A DNA stretch of 64,000 nt from Bacteroides sp. (GTDB lineage: Bacteria; Bacteroidota; Bacteroidia; Bacteroidales; Muribaculaceae), in assembly GCA_014801815.1 (NCBI GenBank), contig JAAVDM010000032.1, forward strand, positions 114,626 to 178,625, read 5' to 3'. Below the pieces are notes generated by a model. The model did not search any database. It had not been told where the DNA came from and saw nothing but the letters and a program-made list of their open reading frames with translations. Of the stretch, positions 1 to 8,586 are shown piece after piece. The first letter of the stretch is position 1, and the number at the start of each line of letters is the position of its first letter. The position numbers and the translations under genes were made by a program.

Positions 1-23
1 TTACAAAAAGGAAATTAATGTTT

Positions 24-1781
24 TTACAACAGCCGTATTATCCCATCGATAACTTTAACACTCAATTTCTCGTTAAAAACTTTAAAGCCGATAGACTCGC
101 GGCGTGAAGATATGCTGCCCTTGGTGCGCCCGAGCAGACAGCTCATCTGCGTCGGAGCCACATGGCATTTCACAAGATAAGCAGTATGCAGATCAGACTG
201 AGTAAGGCGTCCTCCCGTGAGCAGCTGAAGATTGGTCTTAAAGTCGGGCGAAGCCTGAAGTATCACCTCCTCCAACTGTTTCCACAAAGTACTGTTCTCC
301 CCGATAATACTTTTCTCCTCGATATGCCGCTGCAGCAAACGATAGGCATCTGAATCAACTATACGTGGAGAGAGACCGATATTTCTTTCGGTGCTCTCCT
401 GATAAAGTTTCATAAGTTCATCGCGCAGTCTCTCCCTCAGCACTTCCGACGAATCATCAGCTCGCAAAGGCTCACATTCATCCGTGCCAACACTTTCAGA
501 CAGTAGCACATCTGAGGGTTCATCGTCACTCCGGGGCTGTACTTCTATAGTCTTTTCGCGTGCCAGTGCCTCACGCAAAGCGCCGATATTGGATAACGCT
601 ATCCTCAGTCTGAGCAGCTGCCGCTGATTCTTATATTTTAAATAGAATACAACCGCCGCTAACGCCAGCACACCGCAAAGCAACCAGAAAGCCCGGCGCT
701 CATAACGCATCTTGTCAGCCTCAGCTCTGTGGCGTTCACGCTCATGCACCTGATAATTGTACATCGAGTTCTGAATCAGAGCCGCCTCGGCATCATGCCG
801 TGACAACAGGGACTCAATCACCTCACGGTATTCGCGCACATAACGTCGTGCAGTGTCGGCGGGAATATAAGACGCCATTTCAGGTGCCAGCAATATCTTA
901 TAACCGTTCTGACGGTTGCGCGGACTCGAACTGGCCACAAGTTTGTGGGCATAATGATAAGCCGAATCAAGACGGCCGGCGGCAAAATAAATTCTCGCCG
1001 CATAAGCCGATGAAATACTGAAATAGTCAGGACTTATAAAACGCATCACCGGTCCGATAAGCGACACGGCAAGATCCGTTCTACCCTCTTTCTCACTTAT
1101 AGCGGCAAGATACATGTCCTGCGGCCATACAGCCTCAGGCGATACCAACTCGGCTATCTCACGGGCTCGCAGAAACTCACTCTCTGCCGCACCGTATTTA
1201 CCGTTATGCAAATAAACGGCACCTAACAGCTGACGGTCATCTATATAGCTTAACGAATCACCCGTTATCGAATCCAGTCTTATACTCTCCTCCAGATAAG
1301 GCACAGCCTGTTCATACAGACGCAACGTGTTTAGCAACCGGCCTGTCTGACTCGACACAGTGCTTTTAAGCGGTAGATATTCCTCACCCTCCGGTATAGC
1401 CTCAAGTGCGTTCTGAAAATATCGTAATGCCGTAGGGAAATCACCTATATCACTATATACCCTACCCCCGTAATACAGTGCCTCCGGATACAATACTTTA
1501 TCATGGTGACGTCGGTAATAGTCCGTGACATCGAGTATCAGGCTGTCCGAAGTATGCACTATATATGCTTTATCCTTAGCCTTGATACTTAACAGATCAT
1601 AATAATGACGGTCATTTTCGCCAAGAGCGGTCACATCAATGCTGTCAAGCGCCCGCAAAGCTGCCTCGGGGTTTTTCTGCACCATCTGTGCGACAGCCGT
1701 AAGGCGCGCATCACGGTCCGGACGCACGCAGGCACCCGGAAGCATAAGTAACATCAGTATGATATACAGATATATCCGCAT
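24..1781 (-). CDS. TPR-repeat lipoprotein with one membrane span and a C-terminal DNA-binding-like domain
   Basis: A 585-residue protein of a type common in Bacteroidales. The N-terminus has a lipoprotein signal with lipobox LPGAC (lipidated Cys at residue 18). Residues about 30-340 form helical pairs that read as TPR repeats. A membrane span follows (FWLLCGVLALAAVVFYLKY, about 367-385), then a charged cytoplasmic linker. The last 60 residues (TAYLVKCHVAPTQMSCLLG...SISSRRESIGFKVF) look like a helix-turn-helix, as in the regulators that couple periplasmic TPRs to a cytoplasmic output. Role in sensing is inferred. It stands alone, with a -7 box at 1835-1842 upstream. The exact regulon cannot be told from sequence. 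Confidence 0.75.
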   Translation of the reverse strand: MRIYLYIILMLLMLPGACVRPDRDARLTAVAQMVQKNPEAALRALDSIDVTALGENDRHYYDLLSIKAKDKAYIVHTSDSLILDVTDYYRRHHDKVLYPEALYYGGRVYSDIGDFPTALRYFQNALEAIPEGEEYLPLKSTVSSQTGRLLNTLRLYEQAVPYLEESIRLDSITGDSLSYIDDRQLLGAVYLHNGKYGAAESEFLRAREIAELVSPEAVWPQDMYLAAISEKEGRTDLAVSLIGPVMRFISPDYFSISSAYAARIYFAAGRLDSAYHYAHKLVASSSPRNRQNGYKILLAPEMASYIPADTARRYVREYREVIESLLSRHDAEAALIQNSMYNYQVHERERHRAEADKMRYERRAFWLLCGVLALAAVVFYLKYKNQRQLLRLRIALSNIGALREALAREKTIEVQPRSDDEPSDVLLSESVGTDECEPLRADDSSEVLRERLRDELMKLYQESTERNIGLSPRIVDSDAYRLLQRHIEEKSIIGENSTLWKQLEEVILQASPDFKTNLQLLTGGRLTQSDLHTAYLVKCHVAPTQMSCLLGRTKGSISSRRESIGFKVFNEKLSVKVIDGIIRLL

Positions 1782-1834
1782 AGTTATGGCCGCCGATACA
1801 CGTAATGTTATATCCTAAAAAATACTTCAGCTTA

Positions 1835-1842
1835 CAAATTTA
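1835..1842 (-). promoter_or_regulatory. -7 box for the TPR lipoprotein gene
   Basis: On the minus strand this reads TAAATTTG, a full match to the Bacteroidetes -7 consensus TAnnTTTG. It lies about 54 nt before the start codon. No TTG is seen at the usual 20-bp spacing. Confidence 0.5.
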
Positions 1843-2007
1843 CAACTTTTTCCCTATTGTTTGGGAACTTAATTTTAAATTACGACCTTTGCCTCCGGAT
1901 ATAAAAGACTACTGTCAGCATGACAACTCTCTACAAATTCGAGACAGGTCAGGTCATCGACCTGTCGATGCTGACCTTGTTAAAACTGCTGCCCTGTAAC
2001 GGATAGT

Positions 2008-2086
2008 ATAAGTTTTATAAGTTTTATAAGTTTTATAAGTTTTATAAGTTTTATAAGTTTTATAAGTTTTATAAGTTTTATAAGTT
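2008..2086. repeat. 9-bp tandem repeat, eight full units plus a partial
   Basis: The unit ATAAGTTTT repeats without a mismatch from 2008 to 2079, followed by the partial ATAAGTT. The array ends about 56 bp before the start of the 2143 membrane-protein gene, so copy number may alter promoter spacing. The rest of the 1782-2142 gap holds only the divergent promoter of the TPR gene. Confidence 0.9.
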
Positions 2087-2142
2087 AATAAACTTTCTTT
2101 GTCTTTTCATGTCTAAATCATAGATTTAATAACTTTCTCACT

Positions 2143-2631
2143 ATGAAGTCTTGGCTTAAATACGGCTTCCTCTCAGCCGGCAGCTATGTTTTTGTTATAG
2201 CTATTCTAATCGCTATTTTTCATTGTATAAACAGTGCATCCGGTAGTCAGACCATTAACAATGATAACAGGTTGTTCTATGCCTTGGTAGCGGCAGCCGG
2301 TCTCGTGATGGCTTTCCTTGCAGGCTTCTGTTTCCGTCCTATTCTGGCACGTATGACTTCGAGGTATTCGTTAGAGTATCCCGATATACCGGTGGAAGAC
2401 ATACGCTACCTATGCCGTGAAAAGCTGTTAGTACAATATTTCGGTATCCTTACCTGCGGGTGCTTCCTGCCGGCCATAGCTATGGTTGGTGTGTTAGATT
2501 CCTATCCTGAAATGGTATGTACACTGTCCGGTGGAGGTTTTTCATTCGCCTACCTATATTTTCAATGCCGCAACCGCTATAAGCACCTCTGCAGAGAATA
2601 CAGAAAACATTACGACTTCGAAACAGTGTAA
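2143..2631 (+). CDS. Small membrane protein of unknown function
   Basis: A 162-residue protein with about four hydrophobic segments (residues about 8-30, 46-66, 98-116 and 122-140), two of them strongly hydrophobic (SYVFVIAILIAIFHCI and YALVAAAGLVMAFLAGFCF). The C-terminus is basic and probably cytoplasmic. I do not recognise a family. It follows the 9-bp repeat array and is not obviously in an operon. It was judged real because of its length, its membrane pattern and the absence of a better frame. Confidence 0.6.
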   Translation: MKSWLKYGFLSAGSYVFVIAILIAIFHCINSASGSQTINNDNRLFYALVAAAGLVMAFLAGFCFRPILARMTSRYSLEYPDIPVEDIRYLCREKLLVQYFGILTCGCFLPAIAMVGVLDSYPEMVCTLSGGGFSFAYLYFQCRNRYKHLCREYRKHYDFETV

Positions 2632-2838
2632 TGCACACCTATCCGAATACAAAGAATCCTACCGTTAGACTCCGGCAAACCATACAACCTTCTGACGTAA
2701 CCAACGTAACTCAAACATATACGCTCGCATTTCTACCCTGCACAGCCTATCGCCGTATGTCCCCAAGCGTTAATAACATTTTAAATACTCCGAAGTAAAC
2801 AGATATCAATAACGGATAGTATTGTCAGCAAAGTTATT

Positions 2839-2899
2839 GTAGTAAATATTTTCATAGTAAATTACACTAAGTGTAATTTACTATGAAAATATTTACTAC
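2839..2899. promoter_or_regulatory. Perfect 30-bp inverted repeat, likely operator of the AbiE locus
   Basis: Arms 2839-2868 and 2870-2899 are exact reverse complements around a single central A at 2869. The right arm runs into the -7 box TACCTTTG (2897-2904), so a protein bound here would block the promoter. A third partial half-site, AGTTACACT, follows at 2912-2920. AbiEi antitoxins are known to repress their own promoter by binding inverted repeats, so this is the expected operator (inference from family and position). Confidence 0.8.
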
Positions 2900-2904
2900 C
2901 TTTG
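2897..2904 (+). promoter_or_regulatory. -7 box of the AbiE operon
   Basis: TACCTTTG matches TAnnTTTG and overlaps the end of the 30-bp inverted repeat. It is 42 nt upstream of the antitoxin start codon. No clear -33 TTG is visible, which would suit a repressed or weak promoter. Confidence 0.65.
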
Positions 2905-2945
2905 TATTGTAAGTTACACTGAATCACCTTTGGACTACATAGATT

Positions 2946-3578
2946 ATGACATTAAAAAACATTGGAAATATTCCATTCAAACTATCAGTACTACAATCGG
3001 TATTCCCCGACCATACTGCAATAACCGCTAAAGCCAAACGACTGAAAGATGCCGGCGCCATCATACGTCTCAAACCGGGTTTATATGTGGTTAGTTCGGT
3101 AATAAGCGGAAAAAGAGTGAATGAATTTCTTGTTGCCAATCATCTTCATGGACCATCGTATGTATCTATGCAGACAGCATTAAGGTATTATGGACTGATA
3201 CCGGAACACGTTATTGAGATAATATCAATAACACCAAGACTGAAAAAGACATTTTCCAATAAAATTAGTCATTTCAGCTATATACATTGCTCGGAGTCGT
3301 ACTTCCCGATAGGTATTACTTCAGCAACTGATGAAGACGTTTCGTTCCTCATAGCGACTCCTGAGAAGGCTCTATGCGATTTAGTGTCATACACACCAAA
3401 GCTCAACTTACGTTATATGTCGGAAATCCGAACCTATCTTAAGGAAGACCTCAGAATGGATCGGGAAGACATAATCGGACTTAATACTGAGATTCTCAGA
3501 GAATGTGCCGATGTAGGTAAAAAGAAAACAATGATAAATCAATTGATAAAAATCATAGAATATGAGCGGAATGTTTGA
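2946..3578 (+). CDS. abiEi: AbiEi-type antitoxin / autorepressor
   Basis: A 210-residue protein that matches the antitoxin of type IV AbiE systems. The N-terminal 60 residues look like a winged helix (SVFPDHTAITAKAKRLKDAGAIIRLKPG split across two helices), followed by the family block with SYVSMQTALRYYGLIPE and a C-terminal AbiEi_4-like domain (ATPEKALCDLV). In characterised AbiE systems this protein represses the operon and neutralises the nucleotidyltransferase toxin without direct contact. The reading frame is intact, with a palindromic operator upstream and a 17-nt overlap with the toxin gene downstream. Confidence 0.85.
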   Translation: MTLKNIGNIPFKLSVLQSVFPDHTAITAKAKRLKDAGAIIRLKPGLYVVSSVISGKRVNEFLVANHLHGPSYVSMQTALRYYGLIPEHVIEIISITPRLKKTFSNKISHFSYIHCSESYFPIGITSATDEDVSFLIATPEKALCDLVSYTPKLNLRYMSEIRTYLKEDLRMDREDIIGLNTEILRECADVGKKKTMINQLIKIIEYERNV

Positions 3579-4386
3579 TCAGATGCTGTCATACTATGAC
3601 ACATCTACCTCATCGGCATTAAGAAATGCCACATTTGAAGTAATGCAGCAAGTTGCACTGGCCGGATTACAGAGAGGTGGCTTTTTCGAAAAAGCAGCTT
3701 TCTACGGAGGTACCTGCCTACGTATATTCCATGGACGCGGTAGGTTCAGTGAAGGTCTTGACTTCTCATTACTCAAACCTGATGACAATTTCAACATCGA
3801 AAATTATTTCTCTGCCATAATAATGGAATTCAAAACTCTCGGAAGAGAAGTTACTATAACAAAGAAAGATAAGAAAAACTTCGGTAAAATAGAGTCCGCA
3901 TTCCTAAAAGATAGTACTCATGTCTATAATCTGTCGTTCCAGACTGAAAAAAGCTACAAAATAAAAATAGAGGTTGATACACAGCCACCACTCGGTTTTT
4001 CGACAGAACAAAAGCTTCTTCTACATCCATTTTCATTTATGACTAGATGTATAACTTTACCCGGACTTTTTGCTGGCAAGATGCACGCACTGATTTTCAG
4101 AGCCTGGGGAAATCGTGTTAAAGGTCGAGACTGGTACGACTTTGAATAGTATGTACGTAATGGTGTGAAACTCGACTTCAATCATCTTAGAGAAAGAGCA
4201 AAGGAATTTAATAATCTCAATCTTACACCAGAGTTATTTCGAGAGAAACTGATAGGGCGTCTATATTCAACCGATATCAATATGGTTAAAAAAGATGTCC
4301 GTCCATTTGTAAAGAACCCGCAAGAGCTTGAAATTTGGAGTACGGAATACTTCATTGCTCTTACCGAAATGATAGAATTTCAATAA
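3562..4386 (+). pseudogene. abiEii: AbiEii nucleotidyltransferase toxin, broken by an in-frame TAG
   Basis: Codons 1-195 encode the N-terminal part of an AbiEii toxin (GGTCLRIF, then the metal-binding loop at residues 61-70, and KGRDWYDFE at the end). Codon 196 (4147-4149) is TAG; the same frame then continues with YVRNGVKLDF and runs to a normal end at 4386, 274 codons in all, the usual family length. The family reads DFEWYV here, so TGG to TAG explains the break. In addition, the conserved motif SED(L/M)DFS reads SEGLDFS: codon 65 (3754-3756) is GGT, so the first catalytic Asp is Gly. Both changes are single-base transitions. The toxin is probably dead even if the stop were read through. 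Confidence 0.9.
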
Positions 4387-4551
4387 GTATTCTTAGCCGT
4401 CAGTGACGCATATCAGTCCGTTATATTCAGGATGAGCCATATAGAAGTCGGCTGCCATACGGAAGGCAGATGGTCAAGCATAAGATTTATCAAAGAAGTT
4501 TGATTTTTATTTGGTAGTTTCAATTTTTAGAACTAACTTTGCCGACACTTT

Positions 4552-4626
4552 CGGGGCGTAGCGCAGTCCGGTTAGCGCACCTGCTTTGGGAGCAGGGGGT
4601 CGAAGGTTCGAATCCTTTCACCCCGA
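4552..4626 (+). tRNA. tRNA-Pro (anticodon UGG)
   Basis: A 75-nt cloverleaf. The anticodon arm is CCTGC-TTTGGGA-GCAGG, giving UGG. The T arm has the TTCGAAT loop, and the acceptor stem is CGGGGCG with CACCCCG plus discriminator A. One acceptor pair is C6-A67, a mismatch. CCA is not encoded. Confidence 0.95.
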
Positions 4627-4640
4627 CAAAAACCACGATG

Positions 4641-4679
4641 GCAGAGCCGTTTCAGTCTTTCAGACTGAAACGGCTCTGC
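4641..4679. terminator. Bidirectional hairpin terminator between tRNA-Pro and the CMP-transferase gene
   Basis: Perfect 18-bp arms (4641-4658 and 4662-4679) around a 3-nt loop, with ATTTTGTT on the right and AAAAACC on the left. It sits between converging transcripts: the tRNA from the left and the glycan operon from the right. Confidence 0.85.
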
Positions 4680-4685
4680 ATTTTG

Positions 4686-5375
4686 TTATAAACTGTGTTT
4701 CGCTATGTGTTCGGCTATTTCCCAGTCGAGCGGAGTGTCGAGGTCAACACTGCGTTCGGAAGGCATTACGCTCGGCACCACACGGCGGAAACCGGACATC
4801 GGACCGCGCAGCAGCGAAGCTACTGTCATCACGTAGACAGCGCCGTTATATTCCCACACTTCGGGAGCGTCCTGACGGCGTGTATAACGGCCGTCGCCTT
4901 TGCTTATATGAAGCAGACCATCGGCGTCAGTCTCGAAAGCGCCGTAATAGGGATTCGTTTTGGCAGGACATACACTTACAACCATATCTATATCAGGGCG
5001 CCACAATGCTTCGGCACGGAGTATGTCATCGGCGGTACGCAGTGGTGAAGTCGGCTGTAATAATACGACCCGGTCATAATCATGCCCCAAGGCAGACAGG
5101 CGGTGCAGACAGTCTATTATCACATCATAACTCGACGCAGTATCAGTAGCAAGATGCTCCGGACGCATAAAGGGCACTGTCAAACCGTAATCTTCGGCTA
5201 CTTTCCTTATCTCTTCGCTATCGGTACTGACAAGTATATCGGCATCACAGGCCCCTGCGTCACGGGCATTGTCGATAGCATGACATATAAGAGGTTTGCC
5301 TAAGAAAGGTCGGATATTTTTACCCGGAATACCCTTGCTACCTCCCCGGGCGGTTATCAGATAGAGTGTTCTCAT
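4686..5375 (-). CDS. CMP-nonulosonate cytidylyltransferase (NeuA/LegF type)
   Basis: A 229-residue enzyme that activates a sialic-acid-like sugar with CTP to the CMP sugar. The N-terminus has the nucleotide-binding signature ITARGGSKGIPGKNI (residues 7-21), followed by VSTDSEEI and LLQPTSPLRTADDI, and the C-terminus has the DLDTPLDWEIAE block of the family. It is the last gene of the minus-strand glycan operon and its ATG overlaps the stop of the epimerase by 4 nt (5372-5375). Whether the substrate is neuraminic, legionaminic or another nonulosonic acid cannot be read from this gene alone. Confidence 0.88.
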   Translation of the reverse strand: MRTLYLITARGGSKGIPGKNIRPFLGKPLICHAIDNARDAGACDADILVSTDSEEIRKVAEDYGLTVPFMRPEHLATDTASSYDVIIDCLHRLSALGHDYDRVVLLQPTSPLRTADDILRAEALWRPDIDMVVSVCPAKTNPYYGAFETDADGLLHISKGDGRYTRRQDAPEVWEYNGAVYVMTVASLLRGPMSGFRRVVPSVMPSERSVDLDTPLDWEIAEHIAKHSL

Positions 5376-6520
5376 TGATTGTCGGATTCATAAAACTTCT
5401 TAACCGGATACGGCCTGAAATCGTGAGCTTCTATGGCGTCTGCCATAAGTGAGGCAGTGTGAGAGCGAGCATAAGGATTCTCACGACGTGCCGCTAAGGT
5501 CTGCATCGGTTCTGACAGCACATATTCCAGACCTTCGGCCACTTCAGTAGCCGTAGAGCCGCAATGCCATACAGACGGACCGTGTTCACGCCCTGCCTGA
5601 CGTATACCCACATCAAGGGTGGGTATTCCCACTGAGGGAACCTCAACCAGACCGCTCGATGAATTTCCAGCCACAGCACTCGCCAGATGCAGCGCTGACA
5701 TATAGCGTACACGACCCAATGATGGTACAAGACATACTCTGGCGCTATGTGCCGAAGCAAATTCTTCAAGCAAAGCTATCTGAGGCGCCGGGTCAACATC
5801 ATTATTAGGATAAGTCAGCAGTACCTGTATATCTTCATGACGGTGCATTACAATGTCAAGACCGGAAAGGAAATCCTGCATCTGCTGACGGGGTGATACG
5901 GTACTCAGGGTTGCGGCATGAAGTGTAGCCACTATCAGACGCCCGGTGAGACGTCGACCGAGAGAGCGTTCCAACTCCTCACGTGTCATAAGCGGAGTCT
6001 TCAGTACGTTTTCCACTCCTATCGCTCCTGTCGTAATAACCTGCTCAGGTTGCTCTCCCATAGCTATCAGCCGTGCGCGGCAACGCTCGGTCTCAGTAAG
6101 ATGCAATGTCGCCATTTTGCTTATGGAATGACGTATGGAGTCATCAAAGGCTCCTTCCGAGACAGTACCTCCGGCTATATGTATTATAGGCACACCACAC
6201 AGCAGAGCAGCCGTAGCCGCTCCCAACATCTCGAAACGGTCGCCGAGAATCACTACAGCACGCGGACACAGACTACCGAAAGCAGAGGCAAATCCGGCGG
6301 TGGAGGCTGCCGTTATCTGTGCCGGAGTGCCTTCAGTCGGTATCTCGGCCACCGGTACGAAGCCGTCACGCACTATCTCGTCAACAGTATGCCCGCAATC
6401 CTCGCGCAGGTGCATATTGGTAGCCATAACTCCTACCTTATGTCCACGACGGCGCAGTTCGGCAGCTAAAGGACTCAGCAGTCCCCAGTCAGCACGAGTG
6501 CCGGTGGCTATGGCTATCAT
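5372..6520 (-). CDS. UDP-GlcNAc-type 2-epimerase, hydrolysing (NeuC/LegG type)
   Basis: This enzyme hydrolyses a UDP-HexNAc and inverts C2 to release the ManNAc-type precursor used by the synthase. Family landmarks are TGTRADWGLLSPL at the N-terminus, VILGDRFEM, IHIAGGTVSEG, and GNSSSGLVEVPSVGIPTLDVG near the C-terminus. The open frame extends to 6565, but that start would overlap the upstream synthase by 35 nt; codon 16 (start at 6520, MIAIATGTRAD) matches the family N-terminus and leaves a 10-nt gap. About 382 residues from this start, the normal length. Confidence 0.85.
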   Translation of the reverse strand: MIAIATGTRADWGLLSPLAAELRRRGHKVGVMATNMHLREDCGHTVDEIVRDGFVPVAEIPTEGTPAQITAASTAGFASAFGSLCPRAVVILGDRFEMLGAATAALLCGVPIIHIAGGTVSEGAFDDSIRHSISKMATLHLTETERCRARLIAMGEQPEQVITTGAIGVENVLKTPLMTREELERSLGRRLTGRLIVATLHAATLSTVSPRQQMQDFLSGLDIVMHRHEDIQVLLTYPNNDVDPAPQIALLEEFASAHSARVCLVPSLGRVRYMSALHLASAVAGNSSSGLVEVPSVGIPTLDVGIRQAGREHGPSVWHCGSTATEVAEGLEYVLSEPMQTLAARRENPYARSHTASLMADAIEAHDFRPYPVKKFYESDNQ

Positions 6521-6530
6521 ATTGTCCCGC

Positions 6531-7577
6531 TCAGAGAGTGATGAGTTCGTCATAGCCGAAATCACGTACAGCCGCAGTACCTATAATCTCATCCCAACGC
6601 ATGGGACTGATACCTGAGCCGGGACGCTTGACCGTTATATTTTCTTCGGTAAGTACTTCTCCTTTACTTATAGGACGCGCTGCCACGATACTCTTACGTG
6701 CCACTTCGATATTCGGCGCTTCGCTAACGCTCACCTGCTTTTCAGCACTGCCGAGAGCCTGTTCTATATTACGTATGGAACGCACCATAGCGGCAAGTTC
6801 GTGAGGTTCGAGACTGGCCTTGTGGTCTGGGCCGGGCAGATTACGGTCAAGGGTAAAATGCTTCTCAATCATTCCTGCCCCCAAGGCGACCGCAGCCACA
6901 GGCACTTCGATGCCGACAGTATGGTCACTGTAACCTGTACGCACCCCGAGACGCTCACCGATAGTAAGCATGGCACGAAGATTAACATCGTTCATGGGTG
7001 TAGGATACTGCGTGTTGCAGTGAAGCACCCATATATCGTCACGTGTCAGCCGTGACTGTGAGGGATAACGGTCATGTGTGCCGGTAAGTATGCGCACGGC
7101 ATCCTCTATCTCATCGAGCGTTGACATACCGGTACTCAGTATCACGGGACGTCCTACAGCAGCCACACGGCGCAAATAAGGAAGATTGGTGATTTCGCCT
7201 GAAGGTATCTTGAAATAATCCTGTCCGACTTCCGCCAACAGGTCGATTGAAACCAGATCGAACGGAGTACTCATGAAACCTATCCCCTCCTCTTCACACA
7301 GCGCTTTCAGACCGGCATAGTCACTGAGAGGCAAATGTATAGCCCGGCACATATCGAGCTGTGACTCACCGGCACCGGTAGTTTCTTTCTGATACTCGGC
7401 TTTGGGTGCTATGCTCGATATTACAAGTTCGGGCACTGCGGTCTGAAACTTCACATAGTCAGCGCCTGCTTCGCGGGCAGCTCTAACCATGCGGCGTGCC
7501 ATATCAATGTCGCCGTTGTGATTGACACCGGCTTCGGCTATGATTATGACACGTCCGGGATTATACTTTGTCTGCAT
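6531..7577 (-). CDS. N-acetylneuraminate / legionaminate synthase (NeuB/LegI type)
   Basis: A 348-residue synthase that condenses a ManNAc-like sugar with phosphoenolpyruvate to give a nine-carbon nonulosonic acid. The TIM barrel (about 1-265) shows IIAEAGVNHNGD, YVKFQTA, FKIPSGE, GYSDHT and MIEKHFTLDR. A C-terminal SAF (antifreeze-like) domain covers about 290-348 (ARKSIVAARPISKGEVL). It lies between the ATP-grasp gene (10-nt gap) and the epimerase, giving the usual synthase-epimerase-cytidylyltransferase order. Confidence 0.9.
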   Translation of the reverse strand: MQTKYNPGRVIIIAEAGVNHNGDIDMARRMVRAAREAGADYVKFQTAVPELVISSIAPKAEYQKETTGAGESQLDMCRAIHLPLSDYAGLKALCEEEGIGFMSTPFDLVSIDLLAEVGQDYFKIPSGEITNLPYLRRVAAVGRPVILSTGMSTLDEIEDAVRILTGTHDRYPSQSRLTRDDIWVLHCNTQYPTPMNDVNLRAMLTIGERLGVRTGYSDHTVGIEVPVAAVALGAGMIEKHFTLDRNLPGPDHKASLEPHELAAMVRSIRNIEQALGSAEKQVSVSEAPNIEVARKSIVAARPISKGEVLTEENITVKRPGSGISPMRWDEIIGTAAVRDFGYDELITL

Positions 7578-7587
7578 ATTGTCTGAT

Positions 7588-8586
7588 TCAGTCAGCCGTA
7601 GGTGATGTGTTGTCGAGGTGCATCATACGCTCCTCCTCATCGGCGTAGAATATAGTCTCTTTCAGGTAACGCGCCATGAGCGTCTGCGAGGCCCAGTTGT
7701 CACACGGACTCACGGGATGACCGAGCGCCTCGTCAAGGATGTAATCCGTAATCGGGGCACCGGCATATATGGAGCAAACCACACCGCCCCCAAGACGCGG
7801 ATTCACCTCCATAAGCAGATACCGGTCACGATTCAGATCATGCAGGAACTGAAGTGTCACAGGGCCACGAAGATTAAAAGATTCTATCACCTTACGGCTC
7901 ATATCCATAAGTGTAGGTATACGGCACGTCACCGTACGTGTCACCTCGCCACCCATCACTTCCAGACGCCGGCGGGGAACAGTGACAAGAATTTCACCCT
8001 GCTGACTTACATAACAATCGACCGTATACTCATGGCAGCGCTCTATGAATTCCTGCACCAGATAGTCACCTATATTATCAAGGTGCATCAGGTCGTCTAT
8101 GTTATGGAATATTTTTATACCGCGCGAGGCCGAGCCATGACGAGGTTTGGCAATAGCGGGCATCTCGGCCGTTATCACCGAATAGGTGGCCGGTATAGGA
8201 CAACCGGCTTTTTTAAACGCCCTTGCAGCCTCCACCTTATCGAACATTATCCGTGCTGTCTCAAAGTCACTGACGGGTACAAACACGCCTTTTATCTGCT
8301 CGCGGCACTTAGCCGCTATCTCTATGGCCCCATCTACGAAAGGCAGAATTATGTCTACATCGTATTCATGTACCACACGCTCTATATCGTTGACCACATC
8401 GGGGTCAGTCCAGCGTTTTCCTACCACTACCTTGCCGACGATAGCTATGGGAACCTCCTCGTTCAGCTCGTAACTTACAAGGTCAACTTCGTAACCTGTG
8501 CGACGGCCGCTATTCTTTATAAGCTCGGCCACCGACACCCGCCGTGCTCCACCGAGGGCCAGCACGGTAAGTTTCTGTTTTTTCAT
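7588..8586 (-). CDS. ATP-grasp ligase in the nonulosonate cluster
   Basis: A 332-residue ATP-grasp protein of the carbamoyl-phosphate-synthase-like group. It has an N-terminal pre-ATP-grasp fold with LALGGARRVSVAELI, the phosphate-binding loop AKPRHGSASRGIK, and the Mg-binding strand LMEVNPRLGGG. Such enzymes join a carboxylate to an amine through an acyl phosphate. Its start overlaps the stop of the dehydratase gene by 4 nt, so it is translationally coupled into the pathway. I infer that it adds an amino acid or acyl group to the sugar or a precursor; the substrate is unknown. Confidence 0.75.
   Translation of the reverse strand: MKKQKLTVLALGGARRVSVAELIKNSGRRTGYEVDLVSYELNEEVPIAIVGKVVVGKRWTDPDVVNDIERVVHEYDVDIILPFVDGAIEIAAKCREQIKGVFVPVSDFETARIMFDKVEAARAFKKAGCPIPATYSVITAEMPAIAKPRHGSASRGIKIFHNIDDLMHLDNIGDYLVQEFIERCHEYTVDCYVSQQGEILVTVPRRRLEVMGGEVTRTVTCRIPTLMDMSRKVIESFNLRGPVTLQFLHDLNRDRYLLMEVNPRLGGGVVCSIYAGAPITDYILDEALGHPVSPCDNWASQTLMARYLKETIFYADEEERMMHLDNTSPTAD

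Noticed and set aside
1805..1999. 64-codon plus-strand frame upstream of the 9-bp repeat
   Set aside because: It overlaps the promoter of the TPR gene, has no protein-like pattern and no family match.
5918..6617. Long plus-strand frames of 160-183 codons opposite the epimerase gene
   Set aside because: They are antisense shadows of a strongly conserved gene.
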